Shown here: piece after piece, positions 54,156 through 64,000 of the stretch
How the letters are laid out: each line of letters begins with the position of its first letter
How positions within the stretch are numbered: position 1 is the stretch's first letter
Source of the DNA: Anastrepha obliqua
Lineage: Eukaryota; Arthropoda; Insecta; Diptera; Tephritidae
Assembly: GCF_027943255.1 (NCBI RefSeq)
Contig: NC_072893.1
Location: 101,315,784 to 101,379,783, forward strand
Direction: 5' to 3'
DNA: 64,000 nucleotides
Made by a program: the position numbers and the translations under genes
Notes under the pieces: generated by a model
Told to the model about the DNA's origin: nothing
Database searches by the model: none
What the model saw: only the letters and a program-made list of their open reading frames with translations

Positions 54156-56534
54156 AAATTGAAATTGAAATTTGAAAAGGTCGAGCCAAGGAGCACCAGG
54201 AGATTTGGTGGCTCCTAAAACACTCAGGCTAAAGAGCCCATTGTATTTATAGCTCTGGAAAGGGGGGTAGATAGTCAAGGAGGGAAGGAGGAAAGTATCA
54301 GAGAAAGAGATAGGAAAGAATAGAGACAGAGATAGAGATAGTTAGTCCTGTGAGAATTTTCCAGACTCTTTGGCAAATCTGTAAATATCCTCCAGTTTTA
54401 GAGAACGAATATTACTCAATCTCATGACATCGGAACCCAATACTCGTAGCCTTGCTTTAGCAAAGGCAGGACACTCACAGAGAAAGTGCTCAGTGCTATC
54501 CGTCTTCTCCAAACATGATAGGCATACCGGATTCTCGATGATTCCAATGGTGGTCATATGCTGACCCCATGGGTTGTGTCCTGTAATGATGCTGATCATC
54601 AACCGAATATCTTTCCTTCTAAGTTTTAGTAGAAAGTTTGACAGTGTTCTGTTCGGACTTGTAACAAAACACTTTGCAGTTCTGCAGGGTTCCAGACAGG
54701 ACCATCGCTCTTTATGTAGATTGTCTACATAATCGCTGATCCAGTTCTTGATTCATGCGGGACTGATTCCGATTATTGGCTCTGGCCCCTGTGGGGCCCC
54801 GCTGATCCACGGTTGGCCAATTCGTCGGGAATTTCGTTTCCTTGAACACCGGAGTGTCCCGGACAAGTACAAGCCTGTTTTGTCTTGCGACAGAATTAAG
54901 CATTCTTGAATGTCTTCTTCTTACATTCTTGAACAATCTTTGAGGTTTGCTTCGCGTTCTCCAGGGCCTTCAATGCAGCCTGACTATTACTGAAGACTCC
55001 AATCTGTTTCCCGCTCCATTTCCTCTCGATTATCCATTCGGCTACTTTTAGGATGGCAAAAACTTCTGTTTGGAAAACAGTTGCCATTCCCCCCATAGCA
55101 TAGTAATACTTATTACTATCATTTAAGTATCATCCGGCTCCAGACCCTATTTCATTCTTAGACCCATCGGTAAAGAAAATATCCGTCAAACCTCCCTGAA
55201 TGCATTCTGGATTGCTCCATTGCTCACGCAATGGAAATCTGACATCAAATTCCCTTCCAAATGAAACTGTGGGTATCAGGTCATCTTTAGGTGCCAAAAA
55301 CTGCTCCGACAGCAGCTTAAAGATTTCTCTGTGTCCCGCAGTTCCGTCTTCGTGCCAGATACCATATTTATGGAGTCTACACATTATTTTTATTGCTTCC
55401 TGTTGTATCTTAAGATCCAGGGGGAGCAAATCAAGCATAGCATTTAGGGCATCACCAGAGGTTGTACTCATGTCACCCGTGAGGCATAAACATACACTTC
55501 TTTGCAGTCTGTATAGCTCCCGGATTGTAGATTTAATCATGCTCCGTCGCCACCAGACCACAGAAGCGTAAGTGATGATTGGTCTGATAAGTGCTGTGTA
55601 TATCCATAGGACTACAGCAAGTTTCAGACCAAAGGCTCTACGGCATTGCTGAAAAATAACGGAAAGACCTTGTCTCATATACCAGTCATCGATTTTGTCA
55701 AGAATCCTCTGCACTTTCGTGCAAAGCCTCCTTAAGGATTTATCCGATGTTAGCGCACAGACATCGTCCGCATATGCTTGGACACGAGTTCCTGCATCTC
55801 CACTAATAGAGAGTCTACGACGAAGCACCACAGCAGCGGAGAAAGAACACCCCCTTGGAGACATCCTTGCTTGGCCCTGACTGTGATTTGTTCGTCATTG
55901 CTCCCACCAGCGGTTAACAGCCTCTCAGAGAGCATGGAGTATATCCATTTTATAATGGCTTGATTAACTCCGTGTCGTTCGGTAGAAGAACATATCGAGC
56001 CGAAAGTGGCATTATCAAAAGCCCCCTCAATGTCCACGAACACGCCCATTGTGTATTCGTCAGCTTCCAGCCTGGCTTCAATCTTGCTAACAAGATCGTG
56101 TAAGGCTGATTCACATGATTTTCCACTCTGGTAAGTGTGTTGATTTCTACTAAGTGGACTTCTCGGCAATACCCCCACTCGAATATGTTTCTCCACCACT
56201 GATTGGTCTAAAACTTTTTGCTAGGGAATAGTCATCTTTTCCTGGTTTCGGAATAAATACTACTCTTACGCGTCGCCATTGGGATGGTATATAACCAAAT
56301 GCAAGACAGGCTATAAAGATCCTTTTCAGGGCCTCAATCAGCCTGTTTCCTCCTTTTTTAAGCATTGCTGGATATATGGGTCCAGGGGACTTAAAGTTCT
56401 CAAAGGAAGACAAGGAAAACCTTATCGATTCCCTCGTCACTATCCGACTAGCAATATACCAGCTGTACCTAGAGGTTCCATCATTGCTACCGTTATTGTT
56501 CATGCCACTCTCTGCTTCAGAGAGAGTTCTACTA
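54156..56534 (-). mobile_element. I/LOA-group LINE (RT plus RNase H) inserted in the RTE-like LINE
   Basis: 2379 bp, 5'-truncated. Minus strand order: KSPGPIYPAMLKKGGN and IPSQWRRVRVVFIPKPGKDD near 56350; QHTYQSGKSCESALHDLV and GVFVDIEGAFDNATFGSICS near 56050; QGGVLSPLLWCF; VQAYADDVCALTSDKS near 55770. An RNase H domain follows (DIFFTDGSKNEIGSGAG; FSNSQAALKALENA near 54970). Then comes the Cys/His tail (CLSCLEKTDSTEHFLCECPA) and a (TTTCAA)n tail at 54156-54175. CTGCTTTCGCTTG at 54143-54155 and 56535-56547 is a 13-bp target duplication. Frameshifts separate the domains, but every domain from RT on is present. Confidence 0.9.
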
Positions 56535-57065
56535 CTGCTTTCGCTTGCATGTTAGAGAGTTTGTGAGAGAGGAGCCAGATGTCATCGGCGAAGTCCAGGT
56601 CCTCAAGATGTCTGGTGAAACTCCATACGATGCCTTTTTTGTGCAGGGTCAGTGAGCTTATGATGTCAGCAAGGACGATGGCGAAGAGAAGGGGCGACAG
56701 GGGACAATGTTGCCTTACGCCAGCGTTGGTAGTGAATGGATCGCTGATATCGCCTTTGTGAAGCACTGCCAGTTCGGAGTTCTCGTAGAGCGCTGTGATG
56801 AGGCGGATTATCTTGACGGGAACTCCCTTTCTACTCAGTGTCAGCCATATTGCATCTCGTTTGATAGTGTCGAACGCCTTCTTAAAGTCTGTGAACAGCA
56901 TGTAGAGCGGCGAGCGTCACTCAACTGATTGTTCTACTATAATCCGAAATGTGTTGGTTCAACTTGTGTTGGTCAACACAGCTTCGGTGAGGGCGAAAAT
57001 CAGCTTACTCATCTCTTAAGGAGCGTTCGATATCTTTGAGCCTGCTTTGTATGATTACGGCTACA

Positions 57066-57913
57066 ATTGTTACATTGTTTAAATTAACGGTTATTTCTTT
57101 ATATTTTCTATAAAAGGCAGAGAAAAGAGAGAGATTTAGGAATAAACCAACTAGACGCAGTTCTCTGAGTTAACGGGTTTCGTTTGCTTTGCTAAGCTAT
57201 AGTTCATATGGCTCTCTTGAAAGATTTGTTATGTCATCTGAGAGCAGTTAACTGTAAGTTTACTTAGGTGAAAAACGTTACTTACCAACTGGGAAAGTTT
57301 CCTTGGTTTAAGGAATATACATATCTATTATAACGTTTTACTTTTAAGTTATTAGCGACACCTAGTTCAAATATTATTGTAATGAGCGCCTTTCTCTAGG
57401 TTTAATAGTTTTAATACTTCATATGAATTCGTTTTGATACAAACCTGAAAGTATTAATGTTCATTTGTAAATGCTATAAAAGGAAATGTCCAACAGAGGA
57501 GACCATTATTTTGTGATCGAAAGGCGTATAGATTAAAACACTAAAACTGTGCCTGCGACTGTAACTGTGCTAATGGTGCTTAGCTGTACGGTATTAATAT
57601 GCCTAGCATTTGCTGGTTATATTTTTTATTTATTCAAATAAAATAAGCGAATCTACTACAGTATATATATATATATTTTCCCGTCGTTCCTAGGGGGAAC
57701 ATAGCGCCTCAATAGGGCCTTCAGAGAACACAAGATGAATTTATTTTTGCGCCGCTTAAGTAATTTCATCCAGAATACGGGAAGGTTTTGTGAATTTGTT
57801 AGTTATTTAAATAGCGATCAGTTTCATCGGGAAAAGGTTTGCCTGTAGCGGCCTCTTCTTTGGCGACCCTTTAATCGAATATAACATATGTACATATGTG
57901 TAAGTAAATATGT
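57066..57913. other. Intergenic DNA
   Basis: AT-rich with a TA microsatellite at about 57660-57676. No gene seen. Confidence 0.4.
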
Positions 57914-58467
57914 AAAGGGTTTTCCAATAACAGGTGTTATTGGTGAATGGATTGCGCTATCGAGAGATGATTAACAATTTTTTATGGCCAGAATTGGATG
58001 GTATTGATCTGGATAACGTTTATTTTGAACAAGACGGCGCTACGTGACACACAAGCAACGAAACCACTGATTTTTTACAGGAAAAGTTTCTGGAACGTGT
58101 TATCGAAGAGGTAATCACAATTGGCCACAGAGATCTTTTGATTTAACAACTTGTGACTTTTTTCTTTGGGACTACGTGAAAGAGAAATTCTACGCCAACA
58201 GCCCAGAGTCGATTCAAGACCTCAAAGATGGAAGTCGTGAGGCTATCAAGGACATAGAGCAGCCACTTTGCAATTCGGTTATGGAAAATTTCATAAAAAG
58301 GATATTGTCCTGTAAGCGTGGTCGTGGTAGTCATTTGCCTGATGTTATTTTCCATTATTAACGGCATACCTTCCTCTTTATAACGAAATAAACATCCAAT
58401 CATTTATATTTAAAAATAGCATTTTTCTTTGAATATCGAAATAACACCTCTTATTGGAAAACCCTAT
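57914..58467 (+). mobile_element. DD41D-like mariner-derived MITE
   Basis: Ends AGGGTTTTCCAATAACAGGT / CCTCTTATTGGAAAACCCT. It retains the C-terminal half of a transposase: NNFLWPELDGIDLDNVYFEQ, a stop in the DGAT-HT motif, then FFLWDYVKEKFYANSPESIQ and RGRGSHLPDVIFHY. The N-terminal half is absent. Confidence 0.78.
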
Positions 58468-60429
58468 ATTTGTTGGACTGGTGGTACTGCAGCATTCTGA
58501 TCACACCGCACTTAAGTCACAATTACAGGTTATAGTGTTAAAGTGTATGTTTGAGGGAAAGGAGGGATGCGATAGTCCATTGTCTATGGACATTGTATTT
58601 GAGTCCAGTGTAGATTTTATTCAAATATAGGTACTCACCATTTGCATTTAATTGCAAAATTTGGTATTCCTATATACTTTGTGTGGCCACAAATTGTAGC
58701 ATACGTCACTTGCCATAACTCCTATGCATTTTACGGCCATCGTACGTTACAATTATTAATAACATTTTAGTCAGCGGAACAAACATTTATCACTATCATT
58801 CCATAGAATTTTTGAATATTTAGTTTTTAACTTTTTTTCATTTTTAACTTATGACATTTTTTAAACCAATGCAGTCTCAACACACACTTAAGTTGAATAT
58901 ATAGCTGTATTTTCGTTCTTTAACTCGAGCACGTACGAGAACCTCATTGTACACGTATGTATGTACATATATATGTATATATGTAAATATATTTCCGTCA
59001 ATGTGGGTCAGCAGTCCCGAGCCAGTATGCACACCGCACACGCATACAATCTCAGTGAGGCGTTACTCTTCTCCCCATACGCTGTACATTGCCACTCAAC
59101 TAATCGTTCACTCATTTTTAAGTAGTGCCGAAAGGATGCAAGCTTTACACTTATTTGTTTGATGCATTCGGGCATTTCGATTTGTAAACCCGGTACACAC
59201 AGATACAATAGAGCCACCGTATTTGGTAGATGTTGCATACGCGGCGCACCATTTAATGTTGCTTTGTCTACAGCATCCACGCAACTGCTTTGCTCCAGAT
59301 GATTTTAGCTTATTTTAAGCAAAACAAATGCTCAGGAGACAGAGTCTACAAGCATAAATATATACATACATTCGCTCACATAGCAGAGATGCTAAAATTT
59401 TGTGACAATGTTATTGCGAGAGAAGCAACATTAACAGCATACAAGTACCAGCGTCCTAATCTGATAAACCTGATAATCACTGTTATGTGTCCCTCTGCTT
59501 CGGTAAATATCTATAATGCAATCGCAAGGATACCTGAGAGACAAATGGTTTGGTACATACACATACGAGCGCACACATATTTGTGGTATAACATAATAAG
59601 AACCGTTGACTAGAATATCCTTTTGATTTGGTATCAAAATTTATTGATGCTCATAATCTTACGCGGATTGCTCTAATACTCGTATAACTTTGAGTGTGTA
59701 CTCTTCCATGTATCATATAATATTTATTATTGTCGAATACGAGTTAGTGCATAACATACATGAATGCCAACAAGCAATAAAAAGCGAGTTTGCTATAAGC
59801 TGCCACTTACACCAAGTCAGTTAAATTACTGATTAATAAGTGAAAACAAAAAGTTATTTAAACTTCATTTAACGTTTTAATTAAGAGACCGCGATAATGC
59901 ACTTCCAGTCTACTTGAATATGTACGGGTATCTTATACAACTTTTTCTGTTTCTTTGCTGATTTTTATTAGGATACAATCTTCTTATTGCCACCAGTCTG
60001 TGCGGTTTTGCTGTCTTGTGCTTCATTTCACAGTAAGAAGATGGTATCCTCGTTAATGTTGCCCTAGTTAATAAAATAAGTAGTTGAACTTTTTTCATGC
60101 TAATTTATTCCTAAAGTAATTTCGATTTCTCCTTTTACTCTTCTTATTTTGCCAACCAGCAGAGTTAAGGTTTTTTCTTACTGTTGTTTCAAGTTATAAA
60201 ATAAAATTCACCTCCACAAATCAGTAGTTCGGAAATGGTGATAAATTAGCGGAATGGCTATCTGATTGTCGGCTGACAATTGTTGAATGTCTTTTAATTT
60301 GGTAAATGGTTCTGATATACACGACCAGTGTTGAATGTCATTTGAGGAGACATGTATGTAAGTATAAGGAACGTTCAATGAGTTGCCGGTATCATTATGA
60401 AAAACAACTCGTATTAAATCCAAAGTACA
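58468..60429. other. Intergenic DNA
   Basis: AT-rich, with ATGTATGTACATATATATG-type microsatellite at 58955-58995. A 90-codon minus-strand frame at 59008-59280 has no recognisable homology. Confidence 0.4.
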
Positions 60430-61000
60430 AGTATTATTATTTATTCACTATATCCCCATAACCTCCAAACACTTGTTATATCTTTAAATTAATTTTTCAA
60501 TACCCTCTTAGAAATATCTTTCCTCCTTGTCATAAAAAGTGTGTGTCTATTGCAGACTTGAGCTCTTCATAGTCGGAAAATTTGTTTCCACTCAAAAAGT
60601 AATCGATCAAGGCCAGGTCTAGGCTATATGGTGGGTGGTTAAATTTCTCGGAGCGGCCTTAGAAACCCGCGGTTTCTTAATCGGAGCGTTATCGTGAAAA
60701 AGCAGGACACCGGCCTTTAATTGTCCCCGTCTTTTTTCTTTAATTGCTTTCCTTAAATTATGCAAAGTACTAGCGTAGCATACAACATTTATGGTTTCAC
60801 CCTTAGTCGTATACTAATTAAATAAAGTTCCTTTCGAATACTAAAACACATGATCTCTCCGCCGGGTTGTTTGGAGGATCTGCATAGACTCTTGCTTACT
60901 TTCAGGGTCATAGTGTTGAGTCCATGTTCCATCTCTAGTAACAGTACGGTCGAAAATACTCGCTTTATATCAAATTTCCCCAACAGAGCTCCAAAAGCTC
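60430..61000 (-). mobile_element. Mariner (cecropia-like) relic
   Basis: Minus strand: EMEHGLNTMTLKVSKSLC, KRRGQLKAGVLLFHDNAPIK and GIEKLI..YNKCLEVMG. These are the WxHHYD-type, second catalytic and C-terminal blocks of cecropia-group mariners. Stops and shifts occur between blocks. Confidence 0.7.
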
Positions 61001-61415
61001 TCTAGAGCATTCCCCTCGCATTTGTTTTTGAGCTGTCTTGAGAATTCGCGGTACCCCCTTGCTTTAACTTTTTTGAGAATAAGATGAAGGTTAGTCTCCT
61101 CTAATAATATTTCACTGCTAGTATTTTAGCATCCTACAGTACTAGTTTCGCAATTTTGTTCACATTTTCTTCTTTAGCGGCATTTTCATTTTCTTCTCAG
61201 GCGGCTTGAGCGATGGTCGTATGTAATACTCTCCCTGCCCTTTTCAATTAACTTGACTATTTTTGGATTCTGAAATAATGAAGAAAGAAAAATTGTGTTA
61301 ATCACAACGCGGTGTTCGATTGTCTTCAACATGTCGCTTCAGCCATTACGATCTTCTTTATGATTACAAGATAACTAAAGACCGTAATTAAGTGAATTTC
61401 TTTATTTATTCCCAG
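61001..61415. other. Intergenic DNA
   Basis: No gene or repeat family recognised. Confidence 0.35.
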
Positions 61416-61417
61416 AA

Positions 61418-61728
61418 GTGCGTGATTACCATTCGGAATTCACAGAGAGAACGTTGGTTCGAATCTCGGTGAAACACCAAAATTAAGAAAAAACATTTTT
61501 CTAATAGCGGTCGCTCCTCGGCAGGCAATGGCAAACCTCTGAGTGTATTTCTGCCATGAAAAAGCTCATCATAAAAATATCTGCCGTTCGGAGTCGGCTT
61601 GAAACTGTAGGTCCCTCCATTTGTAGAACAACATCAAGACGCACACCACAAATAGGAGAAGGAGCTCGGCCAAACACCCAAAAAGGGTGTACGCGCCAAT
61701 TATATCATATATATATATTCCTTGAAGT
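61418..61728 (+). mobile_element. tRNA-derived SINE, slightly 5'-truncated
   Basis: Begins within the head (GTGCGTGATTACCATTCGG). Keeps the B box GGTTCGAATCTCGG and the full body, ending GGGTGTACGCGCCAATTATA with a TA-rich tail. Confidence 0.85.
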
Positions 61729-62057
61729 ACTGTAACCATTTATTGTAATTAGCAAACTACTCACCTCACTAGCCGGAATACATTGAACGCCCCTCATAAC
61801 CCAATGATTGTTTTGTTTTTATCGGTAAATTGAAAATTAACTGATTTTAGTGATTATCGTGTCCAGTTAGAAAAAAATAGCTTAAGGCGTATTAAAAAAT
61901 AAAAGAAGTTCCATGAAAAAGTCTTTAAAATAGAACAAACAAATTTTCCAACAATTCTGCTTTCGCAGATTTTGTATTATAAGCAAAAATAATAGAGATT
62001 TGAAATCTTGTTGAGAATGAAATGAGGCCTATTACACTTTCATTCAAATGACTTCGA
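61729..62057. other. Intergenic DNA
   Basis: AT-rich sequence with nothing recognisable, up to the truncated left edge of the maT element. Confidence 0.35.
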
Positions 62058-62725
62058 AAACGCGAAAAAAATCAGTAAGTGATTTAAAACGTAACAGTGT
62101 GATTGCATTATATTATATTTGGCTGGAAATCACAACCAACGATTGTTCGTCACCTCGCGCACCTTAAAGTAAATAAAGTTTTTGTTTATCGCACCGTTAC
62201 TCGTTACAAGGATACTGGTAGCATCGCGAAACGTCATGGACGTGTTCATCAAAAAACTGCAACGTTACGTGAAATGGTTCAAAAAGTGAAGAAGTGCCAA
62301 TCAAGTGGCGAAAGAACTGAAAATATCTGATCGTAGCATCCGCCGCATACTGAAATACATATCTCAAAGTCAAACCTTAGAAGATCCAAAAGGAGCAGGA
62401 TCTCACACCAAAGCAGCAACAAGTCAGACTTGAGAGAGCCAAGGAGTTACTTCGCTTGGCCGAAAGCGGTCAATTTCCAAACATTGTGTGTTCTGACGAG
62501 AAAATTTTTCAAACTCAGCAATTCGGAAACTCTCAAAACGATAGGGCTTATTTGACCTACCGTTCATACGAGAATTTGAGTCATCGATTGGCCACCAGAA
62601 GGAAGCACCCAACACAGGTAATGGTTTGGGGCGCTGTAAGCACAGATGGGCGCTCTCGGATCGTTTTCATCGAACCTGGCGTCAAGGTAAATGCGAAATA
62701 TTATCGGGAAAGTATTCTGGAGGTT

Positions 62726-63575
62726 TTTCCGATAGTCAAGCCACGATCAAGGCTCTGACAACACCATGGTGCAGAATGAGACTAGTAAACTCCTGTAAGG
62801 AGGAGATCAAATCTCTTGGGTGTGCATAACATAACGTTCCTTTGAACTGGATTCGAGGACATAAGAACATAGAGGCCAATGAAACTCCTGTAAGGAGGAG
62901 ATCAAATCTCTTGGGTGTGCATAACATAACGTTCCTTTGAACTGGATTCGAGGACATAAGAACATAGAGGCCAATGAAATTGCTGATGAGCTTGCCAGGA
63001 AGGGGACTGAATTGGCCACAGATACCTCCTACCCGGTCATCGGTATCCCCCTGATAGTTGTTAAAGGGGAACTGCACAAATTATTTCTTAGGAAATCGCA
63101 GAAAAGATGGAGCTCCATTTTTTCATGTGCTATGTCGAAAATCCTTTGGCCCTTGTATACAATATACGAAGGACTCAGAAAGTCCTTTGGACTCCTCGCC
63201 ATTCAATTTCCAAACTCGTAGCTGTGTTTACCGGTTTTTGGACGATCGGCACACAAGCGAAAAAGCTAGGGTTACCATTTAACCCCCATTGCAGAAGCTG
63301 TGGGGACCTTTCAGAGAAGGAGACTGTGAATCTCTTTCTCTGTAAATGTCCGGGTTTGGCAGCTAGACGATTAAGGTCACTGGACGCTCCTTTCGTCGAC
63401 AGCCTGGGGCAGTACGCTAACCTAAGTCCAATCAATCTCCTCCATTATGCCCACAGCTCTGGCTGGCTGTAGATATCTGTCTGTTAGAGGTCTCATAATG
63501 GTATCAAAAAGACGCTTTAGTTCTACTTGAGGAGTGCCAGTCTGGCACTCCAACCATTTCATCTACTTACCTACC
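62726..63575 (+). mobile_element. 5'-truncated RNase H-bearing LINE inserted in the maT element
   Basis: 850 bp. Begins inside RNase H (FSDSQATIKALTTP) and continues WIRGHKNIEANEIADELARK. The Cys/His tail follows (CRSCGDLSEKETVNLFLCKC), then a 3' UTR ending CTACTTACCTACC. TATTCTGGAGGTT at 62713-62725 and 63576-63588 is the 13-bp target duplication. The same family supplies 15520-15900. Confidence 0.92.
62789..62978 (+). repeat. Exact 95-bp tandem duplication inside the LINE
   Basis: 62789-62883 and 62884-62978 appear identical base for base, starting ACTCCTGTAAGGAGGAGATC. 95 is not a multiple of three, so the RNase H frame is shifted. Confidence 0.93.
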
Positions 63576-64000
63576 TATTCTGGAGGTTGCTTTGAAGCCG
63601 TGGACGGACAAACTTTTCGGTGGCAGACCATGGAGGTTTCGAGTGAATTAAGAATGTCTACACATATAGAATGCCCACACAATGGCTCTCAAATTCACCA
63701 GATTCGAATCCGATGGATTATTCTCTTGAGGCCATTTTGGAGAGCAAGGTCCGAACTAAAATATTCACCACTCCGGAGGCGCTGAAAAAAGCCATTGTCC
63801 TCGAGTGGGCAAAAATACCAGCAAGTCACAATCGGCAGCTTGCGATTCGTTTCTGAACCGTCTCAAGGCCATAGTCAAGACAAAAGATGGTCATATCGCG
63901 CAAAAGTAAATTGATTCTTAATTCTTAATTGTATTATTTTCACATATTTTTTACTTTGAATTGAATAAAAGTAATTTTCCAAACCAAATGTGTGGACCTT

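Larger units (their letters stand above)
53315..57065 (-). mobile_element. RTE-like LINE, split by a second LINE
   Basis: The outer element reads right to left. A block near 57000 gives RPHRSC, then MLFTDFKKAFDTIKRDAIWL, GVRQHCPLSPLLFAIV and DLDFADDIWLLSHKLSN up to 56548. It resumes at 54142 with NIAKTKAMRVNH, ESFCYLGCIITVDGGADEDV and, near 53560, RRKWQWINHSLRK. YADD is FADD here. Its last part contains a 98-bp diverged direct repeat. Frameshifts show it is inactive. Confidence 0.8.
62058..64000 (+). mobile_element. maT-type (DD37D) element, copy 2, split by a LINE and cut by the window edge
   Basis: Matches 27075-28240 on both sides of the insertion: YRTVTRYKDTGSIAKRHGRV, CSDEKIFQTQQFGNSQNDRA and RKHPTQVMVWGAVS before it, and NSPDSNPMDYSLEAILESKV after it. 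The left inverted repeat is missing. The right end lies beyond 64000. Part of the second catalytic block is deleted after the LINE. It is clearly inactive. Confidence 0.87.

Noticed and set aside
55200..56928. Plus-strand open frames of 60-123 codons
   Set aside because: They are shadows of the minus-strand LINE reverse transcriptases.
59008..59280. 90-codon minus-strand frame
   Set aside because: No family resemblance, no splice context, and about the length expected by chance.

Overview
This is nuclear DNA of a higher fly (Diptera, Schizophora), most likely a tephritid fruit fly. Five single-copy genes with short conserved introns are recognisable, and each looks close to its Drosophila counterpart. 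They sit in AT-rich DNA crowded with insect transposons, including DD41D mariners resembling the rosa elements of Ceratitis rosa. The species call is inference. The gene calls rest on the translated sequence. No tRNA or rRNA gene, CRISPR array or prokaryotic signal was seen.

Genes, left to right: (1) DENND6, a DENN-domain Rab exchange factor, minus strand, two exons visible, running off the left edge (1-1752). (2) p115/Uso1, a golgin-type vesicle tether, plus strand, one uninterrupted coding exon (3425-5953). (3) RpS6, minus strand, three exons, 248 aa (13277-14305). (4) bys (bystin, 40S biogenesis), plus strand, seven exons, 436 aa (16922-22991). (5) A Dpr-family two-Ig neuronal surface protein, best match dpr14, minus strand, six exons, 313 aa, spread over 18.4 kb (30737-49110). 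From memory, p115, bys, RpS6 and dpr14 lie close together on the Drosophila X chromosome, so conserved local gene order is likely. RpS6 and bys are divergent neighbours that both serve the small ribosomal subunit. DENND6 and p115 are divergent neighbours that both serve membrane traffic.

Everything else is repeat. 6-13 kb holds a Tc1 relic, a LINE split by a TTAA-flanked MITE, an internally deleted DD41D mariner, a Helitron helicase fragment and a 636-bp near-palindromic foldback element. The last can be mapped exactly because an empty copy of its target lies 340 bp away. Intron 4 of bys (3.5 kb) is a nest of mariner and LINE pieces. 23.3-25.7 kb is a decayed LINE on the minus strand, and 26.9-28.2 kb a DD37D (maT-type) element with both ends.

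The dpr14 introns carry an almost intact irritans-type mariner (one stop codon in the transposase), several LINEs, DD41D relics and many copies of a tRNA-derived SINE of about 310 bp. 49.1-64 kb has no recognisable host gene. It contains more mariner derivatives, a LINE inserted in another LINE with a 13-bp target duplication, and a second maT copy split by a LINE with its own 13-bp duplication. The best finds are these datable nested insertions, the hairpin element and the amplified deletion derivatives. I saw no convincing new multi-gene system.
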